Source: Morella rubra
Lineage: Eukaryota > Streptophyta > Magnoliopsida > Fagales > Myricaceae
DNA: 64,000 nucleotides
Direction: 5' to 3'
Assembly (NCBI GenBank): GCA_003952965.2
Contig: CM025856.1
Coordinates: 7,965,908 to 8,029,907 of the forward strand
Shown: one piece after another, positions 12,101 to 24,800 of the stretch
Layout: each line of letters opens with the position of its first letter
Numbering within the stretch: the stretch's first letter is position 1
Position numbers and translations under genes: made by a program
Notes under the pieces: model-generated
Seen by the model: the letters and a program-made list of their open reading frames with translations, nothing else
Database searches by the model: none
What the model was told of the DNA's origin: nothing

Positions 12101-13060
12101 TTCTTAATTTTATAATTTGTAACTCGTTGGACTCTCAAATTGTTTCCAAAATAATTTCACAAATAAATATATATAATATATTATTTTCAAAAAAAAAATT
12201 CATAAAATTCTTCTAGCCAGAGATTTCTTTTTCTCAAGTCCAACCTTATACAGATATACTTGAATATACTATCTCACGAAGAGACTAGTGGATTCTTTAT
12301 TGAGCATCTATACAAACTCATTAATCATGTACAAGACCCGACGTTGTCTAGAATATTTGACCTAGAAAGATCATCACCAAATAACTCGGTTAGAGTACAA
12401 GTACATAATAAAAAAATCTGCACAAACCTCTCAAGTCTAAGGATATCATAAACAAATTGTGTTGAATACCTTCTTAACATCAATGATCACTTCCAGAATG
12501 TATTCATATTTGATCTCATTCAGTGCATGTACTCTTATAATGTACTTACTCATTTGCTTAAGGTCACTATCTGGATGAATGAATAATCATCCTATTTAAT
12601 AGAGACACAAGAGTATAGACCTTTTGTACATAAATATGTACCTTGGTCTAGAACAAAACATCAAGTGTACAAGGAATCGAAAAGTCATACTCCCCCGCCT
12701 TTGATTCATTAACCATTGGCATGATTTTTCTACAATGTCACTCAATTATAACCATGTAATATCTTATGTCATAACATATTAACTAATATAATAAATATAA
12801 ACACATGGTATCTAAATAGAAATTATCTAGAATAATGATTTTTAGAGTATACTTCTTATAGTAACGTCTAATGATGGAGGAGCAACAACGGAAGAAACAA
12901 GAAGAGCATTAGAAGATGATGAAGAAGCAGCAATGAAACCTACAAGAACAACAAGAACAGAGGATGCAACAAATGCATGAGCAAAATGATGGAGCACATC
13001 AGATAGCTGACATCCCGTACGACTCCTAAATGGAGATTTGGGTAGATTATATATTTTCAC
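9106..13060 (+). pseudogene. CACTA (En/Spm) transposase genes, degenerate
   Basis: Second half of a TNPD-type transposase followed by a TNPA-like gene. DUF4218 lies at 9118-9751 in three frames: GVKSHDSYVL, LPTMIRGLL, IIVHLAVHLPQEVKL, then MGKMKHFIKNRAWFESSIVE and VRPLG up to WYELKNCSE. After an intron-like gap come LEEMRRQSPININRRHKEG, then YSGCVVN-VRFHT, and FYINEMKLGGHWKIVQK (10409 on), the DUF4216 region. A plant En/Spm-type domain fragment follows (about 11057-11560; FVRSFEHVPFQTTKWREVP, later MNTAYMTHRNRM). The solo LTR at 11570-12860 splits it, and a Gln-rich coiled-coil tail (about 12870-13030) lies beyond. The 5' half of TNPD is missing where the MULE abuts. Many stops and frame shifts; inactive. 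Confidence 0.85.
11570..12860 (-). mobile_element. Solo LTR inserted in the CACTA element
   Basis: About 1.29 kb, homologous over its whole length to the LTR at 40351-41636 in the same orientation, but more diverged. Shared landmarks are TTCTCTTT..GATCCTGAGAATTCTTCAATAAT near the low end, the CTCCTTCC..CCACGCTCACAACTGT block, and ATGATTTTTA..TTCTTA at the high end. There is no adjoining primer-binding site or internal region, so it is a solo LTR. I could not see a clean 5-bp target duplication, which fits its age. Confidence 0.8.
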
Positions 13061-14341
13061 TAACTGATTAGATTATGTATTTTATTTACTTATGACGATT
13101 ACATATTTTGTAGACATTTTATTACTATTATATGTATTGAATATCTTTCTATTATTATTATTATTTGAAAATTATTTTAAATTTTTAATTAAATTAATTC
13201 AAATATGTAACAGTGGTTCGAACGGTAACAATAAAGTCTGCACAGCTTTGTTGGTAAGATGTGCGCACGCAAAAAAATTTGTCTGAACACTTTGTATAAA
13301 ATATTGTCCGTCTGTAGGGTTCTTCTTCCGTGCACATGTCCTTGATTAAATTTTGTTCGAATGATAAGAAAACCTAGTCGAACCATTGAACGGGTGACAG
13401 ATGTATGATCGTCAACGTTTCATACATCCCCGCAAGTTCAACAGACTAAGCGTCTATACGAACGGAGTACATGTTCGCAAGGTTTTTGAGTTGACAAAAA
13501 ACTATTTCGTCATAAATGAAACAACCGTGCAAAAAGTTTTAGATTACCGTGCACACGTATATTCCATGATAAAATGCATTTCGTCACATTGGACCAAACG
13601 TTTGCACTCCTCATGCGAAAGGATAGAGGATCCTAGGCCATGATGAAACTGAAGTTCGTCAAGATAGCAAAATACCATTCGGACGGTATAGTTTCCTATC
13701 CAGACGGTTTTGAGTGACAAAACACAAAAATTGTCACCTAAAAAAAAGATAATTCAAGTCTTTAGGTTGCATCTCATTGCTAAAAATGAAAAAAAAAAAA
13801 AAAAAAAATTCCACGTGTGTTATTAGGCATAGATTCTTTTGGCCATTTGGTATTTCATTACTAAAAAATGACATTTTGGCTTTTCTTTTATAGAGATTTT
13901 TATATTTACAAATTATATCATTTTTTACATTTTTTTAGTTTTATAATTTATGATTTTTTTTTCTTTTTCTTATGATTTTTTTTTGTGACAAACATTTTCG
14001 TCACTAAAAATCTTTTCGCCACCATATTTCACTTTGGTTACTAAAAATATGTGTTAACTCTTTAGCCACGAAACAATATGCATAAGAGGACTTTTAGCGA
14101 CAAAGTTGATATTCATCGCTAAAACACGTGTTTTACCTCTTTAGCGACGAAAATATTGATTCTTTGCTTGAGAGTATTTTTAGATGTACTTTTAGCTACA
14201 AAATTGATATTCTTCACTAAAAACATTTGTTTTAAATTTTTAGAGATAAACTAATAATTTCTACCCTAAATATGCAATTTTTGTGACCAAATTGGTTTCG
14301 CTACTAATAAGTTTGCCCTAAAGAATAGATTTTTTGTAGTG
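13061..14341 (+). mobile_element. CACTA 3' terminal region with subterminal motifs
   Basis: From about 13735 the sequence carries many short words such as TTTAGCGACGAAA and CGTCACTAAAA in both orientations, typical CACTA subterminal repeats. It ends ATTTTTTGTAGTG at 14341, the reverse complement of a CACTACAAAAAAT terminus. The block 13081-13735 is AT-rich with no gene recognised. The matching 5' CACTA end is not in the window. Confidence 0.75.
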
Positions 14342-14354
14342 ATTATATATTATA

Positions 14355-14715
14355 TAAAATTCAATAAAGTTTGGAGGTATCATCCTCCTTCACTAAAAAA
14401 AGTAATGAATTTTTTAGGATGAGTTTGGACTCACAAGACGTATATGAGATATTGACTTAAATTGTTACTCTCTTCTTAGAGTGGTGCTTGATCCATGAGG
14501 CAGCAATGTGTAAATTGGCTATATCCTTTTGTTACATAATTGAAATGGCTTTAGTAATGATTGTCATATTTTGTTTGCTTTTTAAAACATTTTTTTTTGT
14601 AGTGCTAAGAAAAAATTTAGATATATTTTTTTTTTTTTTTTTTGTGAGAATTGAGAAGCCATTGAAGAGATTTATGATTGGAGAAGAAATTTGAAAATTA
14701 TTGTGGTAGGCGTTA
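14355..14715 (+). repeat. Dispersed repeat, copy 1
   Basis: About 360 bp (ATTCAATAAAGTTTGG, then TTTTTAGGATGAGTTT, GACTTAAATTGTTACTCTC, GATCCATGAGG) matching 20661-21022 at moderate identity. It follows directly on the CACTA 3' end. Function and family unknown. Confidence 0.65.
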
Positions 14716-14814
14716 CTTTTTGTTTCTTTCTTTGTTGTATCTCTCTTTTTCTTATCCCTATGACCATGCAACTACGTACAATAATTCAACCCTTCGTGAG
14801 GCTTTTCCATTCAT

Positions 14815-15912
14815 AGATGTATTTTTAGCGATAAATTGATATTCATCTTCAAAAAATTTTAGTAATGAAATTATTTTGCCGCTGATAAGTTGGTTGCTAA
14901 AGAACATATATTTTTAGTAATTATATATCATATATCCTTTCACCTTTAGTTGGTTTCCTTCCTTCTCGTTACTTGTTTCAATTCATTTGACAGATTGCTC
15001 TTGGGATTTGGATTTCCACTATTCTGGTGGTTTATCTAAAAAGGCTTACGTAGAAGAAAATTGATAATTTATTATACAATTGTGACGAGTATACAATTTA
15101 TGCAATGTATTATACAATTTGTTATATGTCATGGTAAAAAGATAATTCAAAACTTTAGATGACATGTCATTGCTAAAAATGAAAAATAATATTTCTCAAA
15201 CTTTTTTTTGACAAAATTCGTTGGTGAGAAGGAGTTCCCGCTTGTTTAGCAATAATGGCTTGGCGGAACAATTCCCACATGTTTATTAGGCATAAAAAAA
15301 TTTTTACGATGATTTATTTTTGTCAAAAAAAGTCACTTTCAGTTAAGCACTTGTTATTTCGTCTAAAAATACTCTTTTTGGTTTTTTTATAGATATTTTA
15401 TTTTTTAAATTGTATATTTTTATTACTTTTTTTAGTTTAATAATTTATGGTTTTTATTTTTTGTCTTATGATTCTTTTTTTTTTTGTGACAAACATTTTT
15501 CGTCACTAAAATGTCTTTTTTGCAAACATATTTCCCTTTGGTCCCTAAAATTATTGTTCAAACAAAAAATTAAACATTTTTTAAGTTAATGATATCTTTT
15601 GACAATGAACTTAACATTAGTCACTAAAAATATGTCTTTAGCTCTTTAGTGAAGATCTTTAACTCTTTAGTGACGAAACAGTATCAAGAGTACTTTTAGC
15701 AACAAAGTTGATCTTCGTCATCAAAACATGTGTTTTAACTCTTTAGCATTGAAAATATTGATTCATTACTAAAGAGTATTTTTAACGACAAAATTGATAT
15801 TAATTGCTAAAAGCATGTATACAATCTTTATTGACGAACCAATAATTTCGATGCTAAAGATGAAATTTTAATACTAATAAATTCACCGCTAAAGAACAAA
15901 TTTTTGGTAGTG
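14815..15912 (+). repeat. Further CACTA 3'-end copies
   Basis: Sequence from about 15130 to 15912 repeats 13735-14341, sharing AAAAAGATAATTCAA, TTGCTAAAAATGAAAA, TTTTTGTGACAAACATTTT and the GCTAAAG-rich end. It finishes TTTTTGGTAGTG at 15912, again a CACTA terminus, followed by ATTATATATTATATA as at 14342. A third, decayed end lies at about 14815-14930 (TTTTTAGTAATTATATATCA). This is a local family of CACTA ends without coding sequence. Confidence 0.7.
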
Positions 15913-16181
15913 ATTATATATTATATATCCTTTTCACGTTTGGTTAGTTTTCTTCCTTCTTGTCACGTGTTTCAATTCATTTGACAGATTTCTGTTGGCC
16001 ATTCAGCGTCAAACATGTATGTTTTCTTTTTCGTTCTAGTGTCTATGTGCGCTGGAATTTTGACTCACAGAATATGTTGTTCTATGCACATGGAGCAATA
16101 AATAAAAATCATAAGTGAACTTGATAGTTAGTAGGAACTACGCTGACTTAGTTTACTAGAGATCAACAAATTGGAAGATTT

Positions 16182-17427
16182 TGTTGTGGAAATATTGTGA
16201 GTCCAAGGATTAAGGCAATCCAAGAGGGGGAATTGACTTTTAACCCAAAACGTGTTTGCAAAGTAAAGTCTAATTTAGCACAAGTATATTAAAACAACAA
16301 GTAAATAAGTGCTAAATGTACGGAGTAGGGATAGAGAAGCAAACACATGATTTTTAGGTGGTTCGGCAAACCGCCTACATCCACCCCTCAAGCTTCTTCC
16401 AAGCCTTGAAGTTTTCTCCACTATCTTCAAAATAGCATGCACTCTAGCTTCCGGGTGCTAGAGAACCGTACAAGTGTTTTCCCGGCTTAACACTCAAACC
16501 CAAGTGATTTTTCGGGCTCACCACTCACAACCTAACCAAGCTTGAGATATACCCTCTCTAAGCTTCTTCTTTAGTGAACAACCTCACTAAAGGAATCACC
16601 TTTTTTGGATATGAAGATTGAAGAATAAACTCTCTCAAAGAGTGGATACGAAATTGAAAGCTCTATCTCTTGATTCATACAAAGACAAGGATATGAAAGT
16701 GTGTTTTGTGTAAATGATATGAGAAATATAGAATATGAAGGTTTGGATATTTCTCAAGTGATCTAAAATGATATGTGGTCGTTGTGTATTTATTTTGGAC
16801 ATTATGAAGTGTATTTATAAGCCACATATGAAAACTAGCCGTTTATAGCCATTGGAGTCGTCTGTTAAAACGAGCCGGTTGACCGGCTACATGAACCGGC
16901 CGACCGCTTCAAGTTACCATTACTCAACGTCATATTGTCAGAGTTCAACGGATCTATTTCAAAATAACCGGTTGACCGCTATACCAGCGGTCGAAGGACC
17001 GGCTACCTCCTCAACTTAAGCACATGATCCGATTCAATTAAAACCACGTTTTTGACCTCTTTAAAACACCCAATTTTAAAGACTTACTTCCCATAAGTAT
17101 AAGAAAGGTTTGGGAGTTTAATTGGGTGTTTTGAAAACCTTTAAAAATATTTTAATCTTTCAAACAAAGGGTAAAACGGTTTATGCACGTTTTGAAAGAT
17201 ATGCAAGTGTGATTCATAATCCTTGTCAAAAGTGAAACTAGAGTTACAAGGTTTATACCCTAAGGTCTTGAAACTTCACTTTTGAGCTCCTTGCATCTTC
17301 TTGATCTTCTTTCTTCAAGTTTTTGGCTCTTTCATCAAAACGTCTTTGTCTTTGAAAATGTCCGTTTTATAAACTTGATCCAATTTATTGAAATCATCAA
17401 AATCTCAATTGTGAACAAAAGCCAACA
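16182..17427. mobile_element. LTR-like block, probably a solo LTR
   Basis: The block starts TGTTGTGGAAATATTG and ends AAAGCCAACA, with short inverted TGTTG/CAACA ends. It contains the motif CCAAGAGGGGGAATTGA and Pro/cys-rich-looking noncoding text around 16360-16520, a combination I associate with widespread plant LTR retrotransposons. Around 16870-17010 it holds repeated CCGGTTGACCG words. No coding sequence or primer-binding site adjoins it and no clear target duplication is visible. Confidence 0.45.
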
Positions 17428-18249
17428 AATGTAAGAAGTTATGGTTAGTTTCCACAGGGGATGATGGCTGAAGAATACAAATACTCGAAAGCTACTCAAG
17501 GAACCTAACCTTTGAACAAGGGAATCTCTTGGGGAAGCTCGAGAATCAGATGAACACAAATCGGAATACATTGTAAGATTGTTTGTGATAGTTTATCTTA
17601 CCCTTCAATCTAGTGGGATTTTGGTGTTTTATGTTAGTTTTGATGTAAAACATAGGTAATTTACCAAGTTGATCGTTAAGAAAAGGGCAGCATTTTTTTT
17701 TTTTGCCCACAAAATTTCTTCTTAATACAGGTGTAAAAAGAGTGACTATGTAAAGCAGTCAATTATGTCTGTATATTAATAGTTGAGCCATATATTTTCC
17801 TGATGGTGACTTTGAGTCTATTCAGGCTAAAGGTTTTGCTTCCTTCACTTAATCCTAGTATTCTAGTGGGTTACTCTTGTTTGCAGTAATGGGCTTGTAT
17901 TAGGTGGTGTCAGAAAAGGTTACAAGAAGTCAATCAATAATTAATTAGTAATGATTGGTGAGTTGAAGTCAATCAATAATATGTAGGTCCATTGATCATC
18001 ATAATCAAGTTGAAACATAGATAGACTATCATTTATCTATCGCAACAACTTTTATTCTTTGAATTTACTAAATTTCAAAAATATTAGCAATTATGAGGTA
18101 TTGGAATCAAAATTCAAAATTTTTAAATAAATTTCAACACATTTCACACTAACTTTAATTTTTTTTTTTTATAAACTTTTTCACCAACTTCTTACAAATC
18201 CCATAAAAAGACAAACTTTCAAAATTTTAAAAATTTTGGTTTTGACTTA
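17428..18249. other. Intergenic, AT-rich
   Basis: No gene or terminal repeat recognised. A short open stretch on the minus strand near 17335-17571 has no family features. Confidence 0.5.
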
Positions 18250-18426
18250 GGTTGAGTTTGGATGGGCAAAAAAAATTTCTGATGAAAAGGTTGAGAGCAG
18301 TGTAGATTCTATTGAAGTTTGTAAAAAGTTGTTGAAATTGTAAGAATTTGTAAAAACATATTGAAATTGATGAAAAAGTAGTTGTGAATTTTTTTTTTAA
18401 AAAAAAATTGACATCCAAACATAACC
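18250..18426. mobile_element. Tourist-like MITE (PIF/Harbinger type)
   Basis: The element begins GGTTGAGTTTGGATG and ends CATCCAAACATAACC, an imperfect terminal inverted repeat. It is flanked by TTA on both sides (18247-18249 and 18427-18429), the usual 3-bp target duplication of PIF/Harbinger elements. Related copies are at 53150-53354 and 55447-55637. Confidence 0.8.
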
Positions 18427-18574
18427 TTAATGTTTAGTTAAGAAAAAAATTCAACTTTCTAAGACATTTTTTTCAAAAGTCATATATTTTTATTACCAAA
18501 CATCAAAGTCTCAAAATTTTCACATGAATTCCAACACAATTTCACACCAACTTCAATATTTTTTCATAAAAAAG

Positions 18575-18680
18575 GCTAAATTATATAAATGGTCCCTGTG
18601 GTATCAGATTTTTTCATTCTTAATTATCTGCATACTTGGGTACTACCTCACTCCTTTTGCTCTCTCAGTGCCCAACGTTA
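18575..18680 (+). repeat. MULE-type terminal end fragment
   Basis: Begins GGCTAAATTATATAAATGGT followed by CCCTGTGGTATCAGA, similar to the MULE terminus at 9099 read inward. No partner end was found nearby. A weak call. Confidence 0.4.
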
Positions 18681-19549
18681 TAAATTTGTTTGTTATAAAT
18701 AATAGGAGATCAATATCTTTATAAATTTGTTTGTTTTTCTAAGATCTTTTGTTTCTGGAAATATACTTCTCCGAATATAAATAGAATCTCATACAAAGCA
18801 ACCTTAAAAATTGATTTTCTAGTACATATTATTTATCATTATCACATTTATATTTTCCAGTGCCAGTTAGAGTTTTACAGTTTTCCCACTTATGGTCTTT
18901 GAGGACCTTATTTTAAAAAATTGTGCATAGTATTATCTAATTAAAAATATACCTGTAGGTACAAAAGATCCTTAGAATAACAAATTATAAATTATCACGG
19001 TTATTGATTACAAGAGGATCAATTGTTTACTGAAATTCCAGATGGAAGCTATAAATATCTTCATTGGCTTTTTGGCAATTGTCATGACGATGGTGAGTGT
19101 TTGGTTCCCTCAAACAAACCTGTTGAGTTTGCGGTTCTAATGCTTAATTTGATCAGCTGGGTAACAATGTTTATTACAAGTGTGGCAGTTGCAATACATA
19201 GAGGTGTAAAGTTCCAGTTTCCATGTTCGATTATACTTAAAAAAAAAAAAGATATGGGTGGAAAATTGACTATGTCAAAATATTTGTAGCAACCGTACAG
19301 CTTATGTTTGATATTATTTGTAGGTGTTTGATAGGTCAATGGAAGTAGGCCCAACTTCTAGGAATACGGTTAGTTGGGTGTTTTGTTTCGGTCGCAGTCT
19401 GATCTCAAATTCGAACAGAACTTGGCAGCAAGTGTAGCAGCTCAACACCCGTTGTTGCCAAATGAATTTCTTTCAGTTCTTGCAAGAGTTTGTTTTTCTT
19501 CATCCCAATTGCTTTTCTCCTTGAAAGTGCATCTCTCAGTTTTCTCATC
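18681..19549. other. Intergenic; unassigned open stretch at 19023-19289
   Basis: A plus-strand open frame at about 19023-19210 (FGNCHDDGECLVPSN, later a hydrophobic segment LISWVTMFITSVAVA) could be a decayed exon with one membrane segment. It starts with a non-ATG codon, has no neighbouring exon that I can connect, and matches no family I recognise. Confidence 0.3.
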
Positions 19550-21300
19550 GTTGAAGCTGATAATCACCAACTGTCTGCAATTAATGATCACCAACTGTCT
19601 CCATAACATGATATCTTTCACTACCACAAAAGTTTACATTCTTACCTAGATTCCATTCTCTTTTTTTCACAAGTTATTTTAAAAAAAGAAAAAAAAATTG
19701 AGTTCTTTCATTTGTGTTTGTGATTTTTTTGGATGTAACCATGGTATTCCTTTGCCATAAGTGAAAAAATAATTTTTTTTTGAAATTTAGATGATGTTTG
19801 TTTATGCAAAAATTTAAACTTATTAAGAAAAAATTTTAAAAGCTAAAATTTTTATAACTAGATTTGTAGAAATTTTAGGGTATGGGGGTTGGTGAAAAAG
19901 TAAAGTGAAAAAAGATTTGAATGAATGTTATAATGAAAAAAGAATTGTTTGATTGGAAGAGATAAATTATTTTGTAGTTTTTTTAATTAGGCCCGAAATT
20001 TTGGGGCAATCAAACGCTCCCAAATCTTCTCTCTTTTTACTTTTTAACAAACCTTATTACTTTCTCATTAAAAAATTAAATCAAATATTCTATCTCCTTA
20101 GGTTTTAACAAATTCCAATAAAAAATCATTTTACCATCCTACATTCTTAAACTTCTTCACCAACTTCTTACAAATATCATAAAAATCAAACTTTCAAAAA
20201 TTTTCACAATCTTTATTTGCCAATTTCATCAATATTTGGTTAGTAAAAACTTTCTACTTTAAATTTTTTTTCCAACCAAACATTAAAATCTCATACAAAT
20301 TCTAACACCATTTCATACCAACTTCAATATTTTTTCATTGAAAAAAAAAACTATATCAAATCTTCTATCAAACTCTATTATTTTTTCGTTACAAAGTTTT
20401 ATCAAATGTTGTTCAGTTATTGTCTTGATTTTCCATGTCGTTGTGCTATTCCATTAGCACAAAAAGTTAATGCATGTTGAAGCAGATGATCACCAACTAT
20501 CTGCATAACATGATATCCTTCGCCACCTCTAAAGTTCGCCTTCCTTCCTATAGCTCATTTTTTTTTCTTTTCTTTTTTAATTTTGATTTTTTGAATTCTT
20601 TTATTTGTGTTTGTGATTTTGTTTGGATATAATTATGGTATTCTTTGGCCATAAGTGAAGTTATTCAATAAAATTCGGATCAAGTATTGTCCTCCTTCCT
20701 TTTAAAAAAAACAATAACGAGTTTTTAGGATCAGTTTAGATTGACTAGAATTAAATATACGTTTTTTCTTTCCACATATTCATAACAATATGATCTTGAC
20801 TTAAATTGTAACTCTCTTCTTATAGTGGGTGCTTTCATGATCCATGGGATATCAAAGTGTAAATTAGCTCTTCTTTTGTTAGAGAGAGATGTTTTATTTG
20901 TGTTTTTATAAAACATTTATTTTGTAACGATAACAAAAATTTTCAGATATATTTTTTTGGGTGTTGTCTGAATTGGAAGAGATGTTTGAGAAAAGAAAAC
21001 TTTTTCAAAATTAGGTGTGGTTTGTTTATGAAAAAAATTTCAATTTATTAAGACAATTTAAAAAAGTAAAACTTATAACAACACATAAAATTCAAAATTT
21101 TCACACATTTTTCAAAAAAAAAACTATGCATCATATTCTTCACAGCTACCAAAGTTCACATGCCTTTTTTTCTTAACAGGTTAGTTTTTTTGAATTTTTT
21201 TTTGAGTTCTTCTAATTGAATTTGTGTGGTCTTAAATGTAACTATGGCCACAAGTGAAGCTATTCAATAAAATTCAAAGGTACTGTGCTCCCCTTAAAAG
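19550..21300 (+). repeat. Three copies of an unidentified repeat
   Basis: The words GATGATCACCAACT..CTGC.TAACATGATATC and TTTGTGTTTGTGATTTT..TGGATGTAA, followed by CCATAAGTGAAG..ATTCAATAAAATTC, recur at about 19550-19780, 20470-20675 and 21130-21280. The middle copy runs on into 20661-21022, which matches 14355-14715. An AT-rich insert with possible MITE ends separates the first two copies (about 19790-20030). No protein is encoded. The family is not one I can name. Confidence 0.6.
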
Positions 21301-21366
21301 AAAAAAGTAACGAATTTTTAGTACGAGTTCAAATAGCTTTCCTACTTTACTTTCTTTATTATCTAC

Positions 21367-21540
21367 TTAGATTTGTTCTTCTATATGAGTGAATAACAAG
21401 AAACTAATTTGGGTCGGAGGCCAGAATTGATGCAAATGGTGTCTACTTTTTCTTCCTTCCTGATACACTTTAGATTCGGTCTAGTGAATGAGTAAAGAAC
21501 AAGAAACCAATTTGGGGTAGGGACGGAAATTGATGCAAAT
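21367..21540 (+). repeat. Tandem duplication of ~72 bp
   Basis: Segments 21367-21438 and 21470-21540 share AGATT.G.TCT..TGAGT, AACAAGAAAC.AATTTGGG and GAA.TTGATGCAAATG. It lies just beyond the 3' end of MYCBP. Confidence 0.7.
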
Positions 21541-21827
21541 GCAACACCATAACTTCGTGTCGTCTTCTCTTGCCAAACAGCAGAATTGCAATAAAGACAA
21601 GTGCTATAGGCCTATTAATGAACATATATACCATGGAAATCAACCAAATGCCCTTCTCTCATTTTTCCAAGGGAGAACAGATGAAGGAAGAACGGAGCAA
21701 GAAGTCTGGGTGTGTGCTGTGGATATAGATAGCACTTTGGGAAACAAAGCTTTCTTTTCTTGTTCAGTTCAGCATAAAAATGCGACAAAAATCAGCATAA
21801 CAATATCCAAGTTCTTCAGCTGCAGCT

Positions 21828-24800
21828 TCAGAACCCATCCTTGGGGGCCTCCCCATCAGTAGTCTCCTTAGTTGATGCCACTTCCATGGAATGTGAGTTC
21901 TTAAGTTCCTCCAACTGCAATACCATTTAGAATCTTTTGTTTGTATAGCTGCTTTGATATGGGAGAATGTATAGTTGAAAAAAGAAACAATCGACAGGAT
22001 GAAAGATTGACAGGACAGCAAGTTAACATGCTCAAACTTTGACTTTTATGGTTACCCTAATCTACAGACATCCTAGTTTGGCCAATAGGCTTTTGCAAAT
22101 TATTATCACATATCACCAAGCAAATGAGCTTACCTAAAAGGGATTGAATTTAAACTACATAAATACATCAACCTCAGAAAAAAGGCTGTCAAAACACCAA
22201 TCACGTTATTTGGTATCAGGTGTTTGTGTATCTAATAATAGGTTGGATTGATCTTCATTTCATGTCTTGGCTAACTAGAGGAAACACTCAAAAGTATAAG
22301 GAGAACTAATGTTGAGAATGAAGGCAATATAATATGATTATTTTCTTCTGCAAATAAAGCAATTAAACGTCTTCAGTCTTCCATACTTCCCACGTGCGAA
22401 TTTACCACAATGAATAGCATCACAAAGTACTCCAAAATCAATCAAGACCTACTCATGAGATTTTATACAGCTAATTATGAAAGGCTCCAAATCGGGAACC
22501 ACAATTTTTCTGATTTTCTACAAAGGAAAACGGGTGGTGTCCAACAAATTACTCAGAACTCCTCCTATGCCCAGATTAGTATGAGAATGAGATAAGAGAT
22601 GTATAACCCCATTAAAGCTTGACATGCCTGTATGGTATATCCCAGTGGCCACTCTCTACCTGCTCTAATCTTTTTAGCATCTATGTGAGGCATTTTCACA
22701 TATATCACTGCCAGGGTAAAACTCAATTCAACTAAACCTTTATCCCAACCAGCTGGGGAATTCAATTGGAATAGCTAATACATCATCTTTGATGCTAAAG
22801 TTGAGTTAAAGCCCCATACCTGATTAAATGACCCAGTATTTCTACTGGCAATGCTAATAATAAACATAATCAAAACTAAAAAGAAAAATATCAGGCAAAC
22901 TAAAGAGATTTCCAAGCCCGGTAGACCTGCTGAAAGGGTGGAATGTAGACTACCTCTGTCATAGTATTAACAAGGGTTTAGACATTAATATAAGTCAACA
23001 CTAGTCAACACTGCTCTTTAGAATTAGACACTAGAGATCAAGAGAACTTTTTACTAGTTTTTTAATGCAAAAACCAAAACTTTATAAACATTTGAAAATT
23101 TTCCTTCCCCTGAGGAGTTAAAGCAAAAAATCATCATAACTAAAGTAAAGATCTTAGGCTAAATGTGTTTTCTTGAGATCTCTAGATAATATTCTCCTCT
23201 ATTTACATTTGTTAAGTACTTTCAAATGCCTAATCCTAAAGGCCAGCTAAGTGGCAGATAGAATACCATATCAGCCAAAAGACTCTTGCAGTACATCTGA
23301 AACACAGACAAGTCCCAAATCTATAAAACTCAAGAGGAGTAATGTAATTCCAGCAATGTGAATTACATATGCATGAGACTTGTTGGACACATAGTGGCGG
23401 TGCAAAATTGTGCCCTTTACATGCACATTGAGAGTGCACGTCATACAGAAACATAAAAGACTATGGTGGATAACTTTTTATTCAGGAATGCTTTGAATAC
23501 GTTGTTGCATATGTAGCAAAATAAATTAAGTGCAAAATTCGGCTACATTGATCAAGTCCAAATAGAAATGAGTAAGTACCTAAATCTACAGCAAACACGA
23601 AAAGCAGGGAGCTTGAACCGCAAAAGATTTTTTCTGGAGGAGTTTAATGTCTCCCAACAGAGAGAAATCCTGGGTTGAGTTGTGCTTTTAGGTATAGAAA
23701 CTCGCTGAAATAATAGACCAGCAAGGAAGATGTGTTTCCTCACCATGTCCATATTTAGCTTTCAGTAATCTTCCATATTGACCTGTTCATACCATAAAAC
23801 CTCTACATACATTTATGTAACATGCGAAAAATAAAGCCTAATATATTCAGATTGGTTGATGAAGATCTCTGAGCTAGCAGTCTTGTATTGATAGACAAAA
23901 GAAGGAGGCAGCTAAACGCTTTACTACTGTAATTGGTCAATGCCCCTTGGGTGTATCTTTGATGGATTCATGTCATATCTTCAATGGATTTTTGTTTTAT
24001 AGGGACTCTGATAAGACTAAATAATTTTACAAAGTTATATGCATTCGCAATCATTAACGCACCTCTTTGCAGGTTTCTTGGTGTTTTACTAAAAGATCGT
24101 CATATTTTATTTGCAAATTTGACATTTCAGCTTGTAGCTTTTCATACTCGGACAAAGATGGACCACCTAGTTTTTGTTGGACAAATCTGCAAAAGGAAAT
24201 ACAGACGATATTATGTCTGAAAACTTGTTAGCATATGCAATTTCATGACAAGTACAAGCAATTATGCATCAACTCTCCTTGTGATGCAGTACAGCGCATT
24301 GCTATATTTTACCCAAACAAGCAAATATAGAAATCTAACTCCTCAAGGAAACTGACCTTGGTGTGGAAATGGTGTATAGTACTCAATCCAAATTCAACCA
24401 TCTTCACAACGGATTAGTGTATAGAAGCAATTATACCTATTTCTTGAAAAATGTGAAATAACAACCAATAAGATGGTAGTAAGTGCAAAAATGTCCTCAG
24501 GGCACTCATTACAACCAGATAAAACTTCGAAAAATGGTTCATCTATTTCCCTTTATATGAATTGTTAGATATGGTTGTTTCTCTGTAAGTCATTATTCAT
24601 TTGTGCTAACGAGAAAAAAAAAATGAAGATTAACTTACTTTTTCCTTTAAAGTTAGGTAATAAAGTTGAATTTGTATTGAAAAAAAGAGACTAAATGTTG
24701 AAAATAGAGAATATGTTTCTTAAACAATGTCTACAGCCACTGATTAACAAATCCTTTGCTTATTTGACCAAGAGAAAATGCCTAGACAGTGGACCTTGAA

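Noticed and set aside
16360..16560. Coding look of the CAAGCTTCTTCCAAGCC region
   Set aside because: This text belongs to the noncoding LTR-like block at 16182-17427 and no extended frame exists on either strand.
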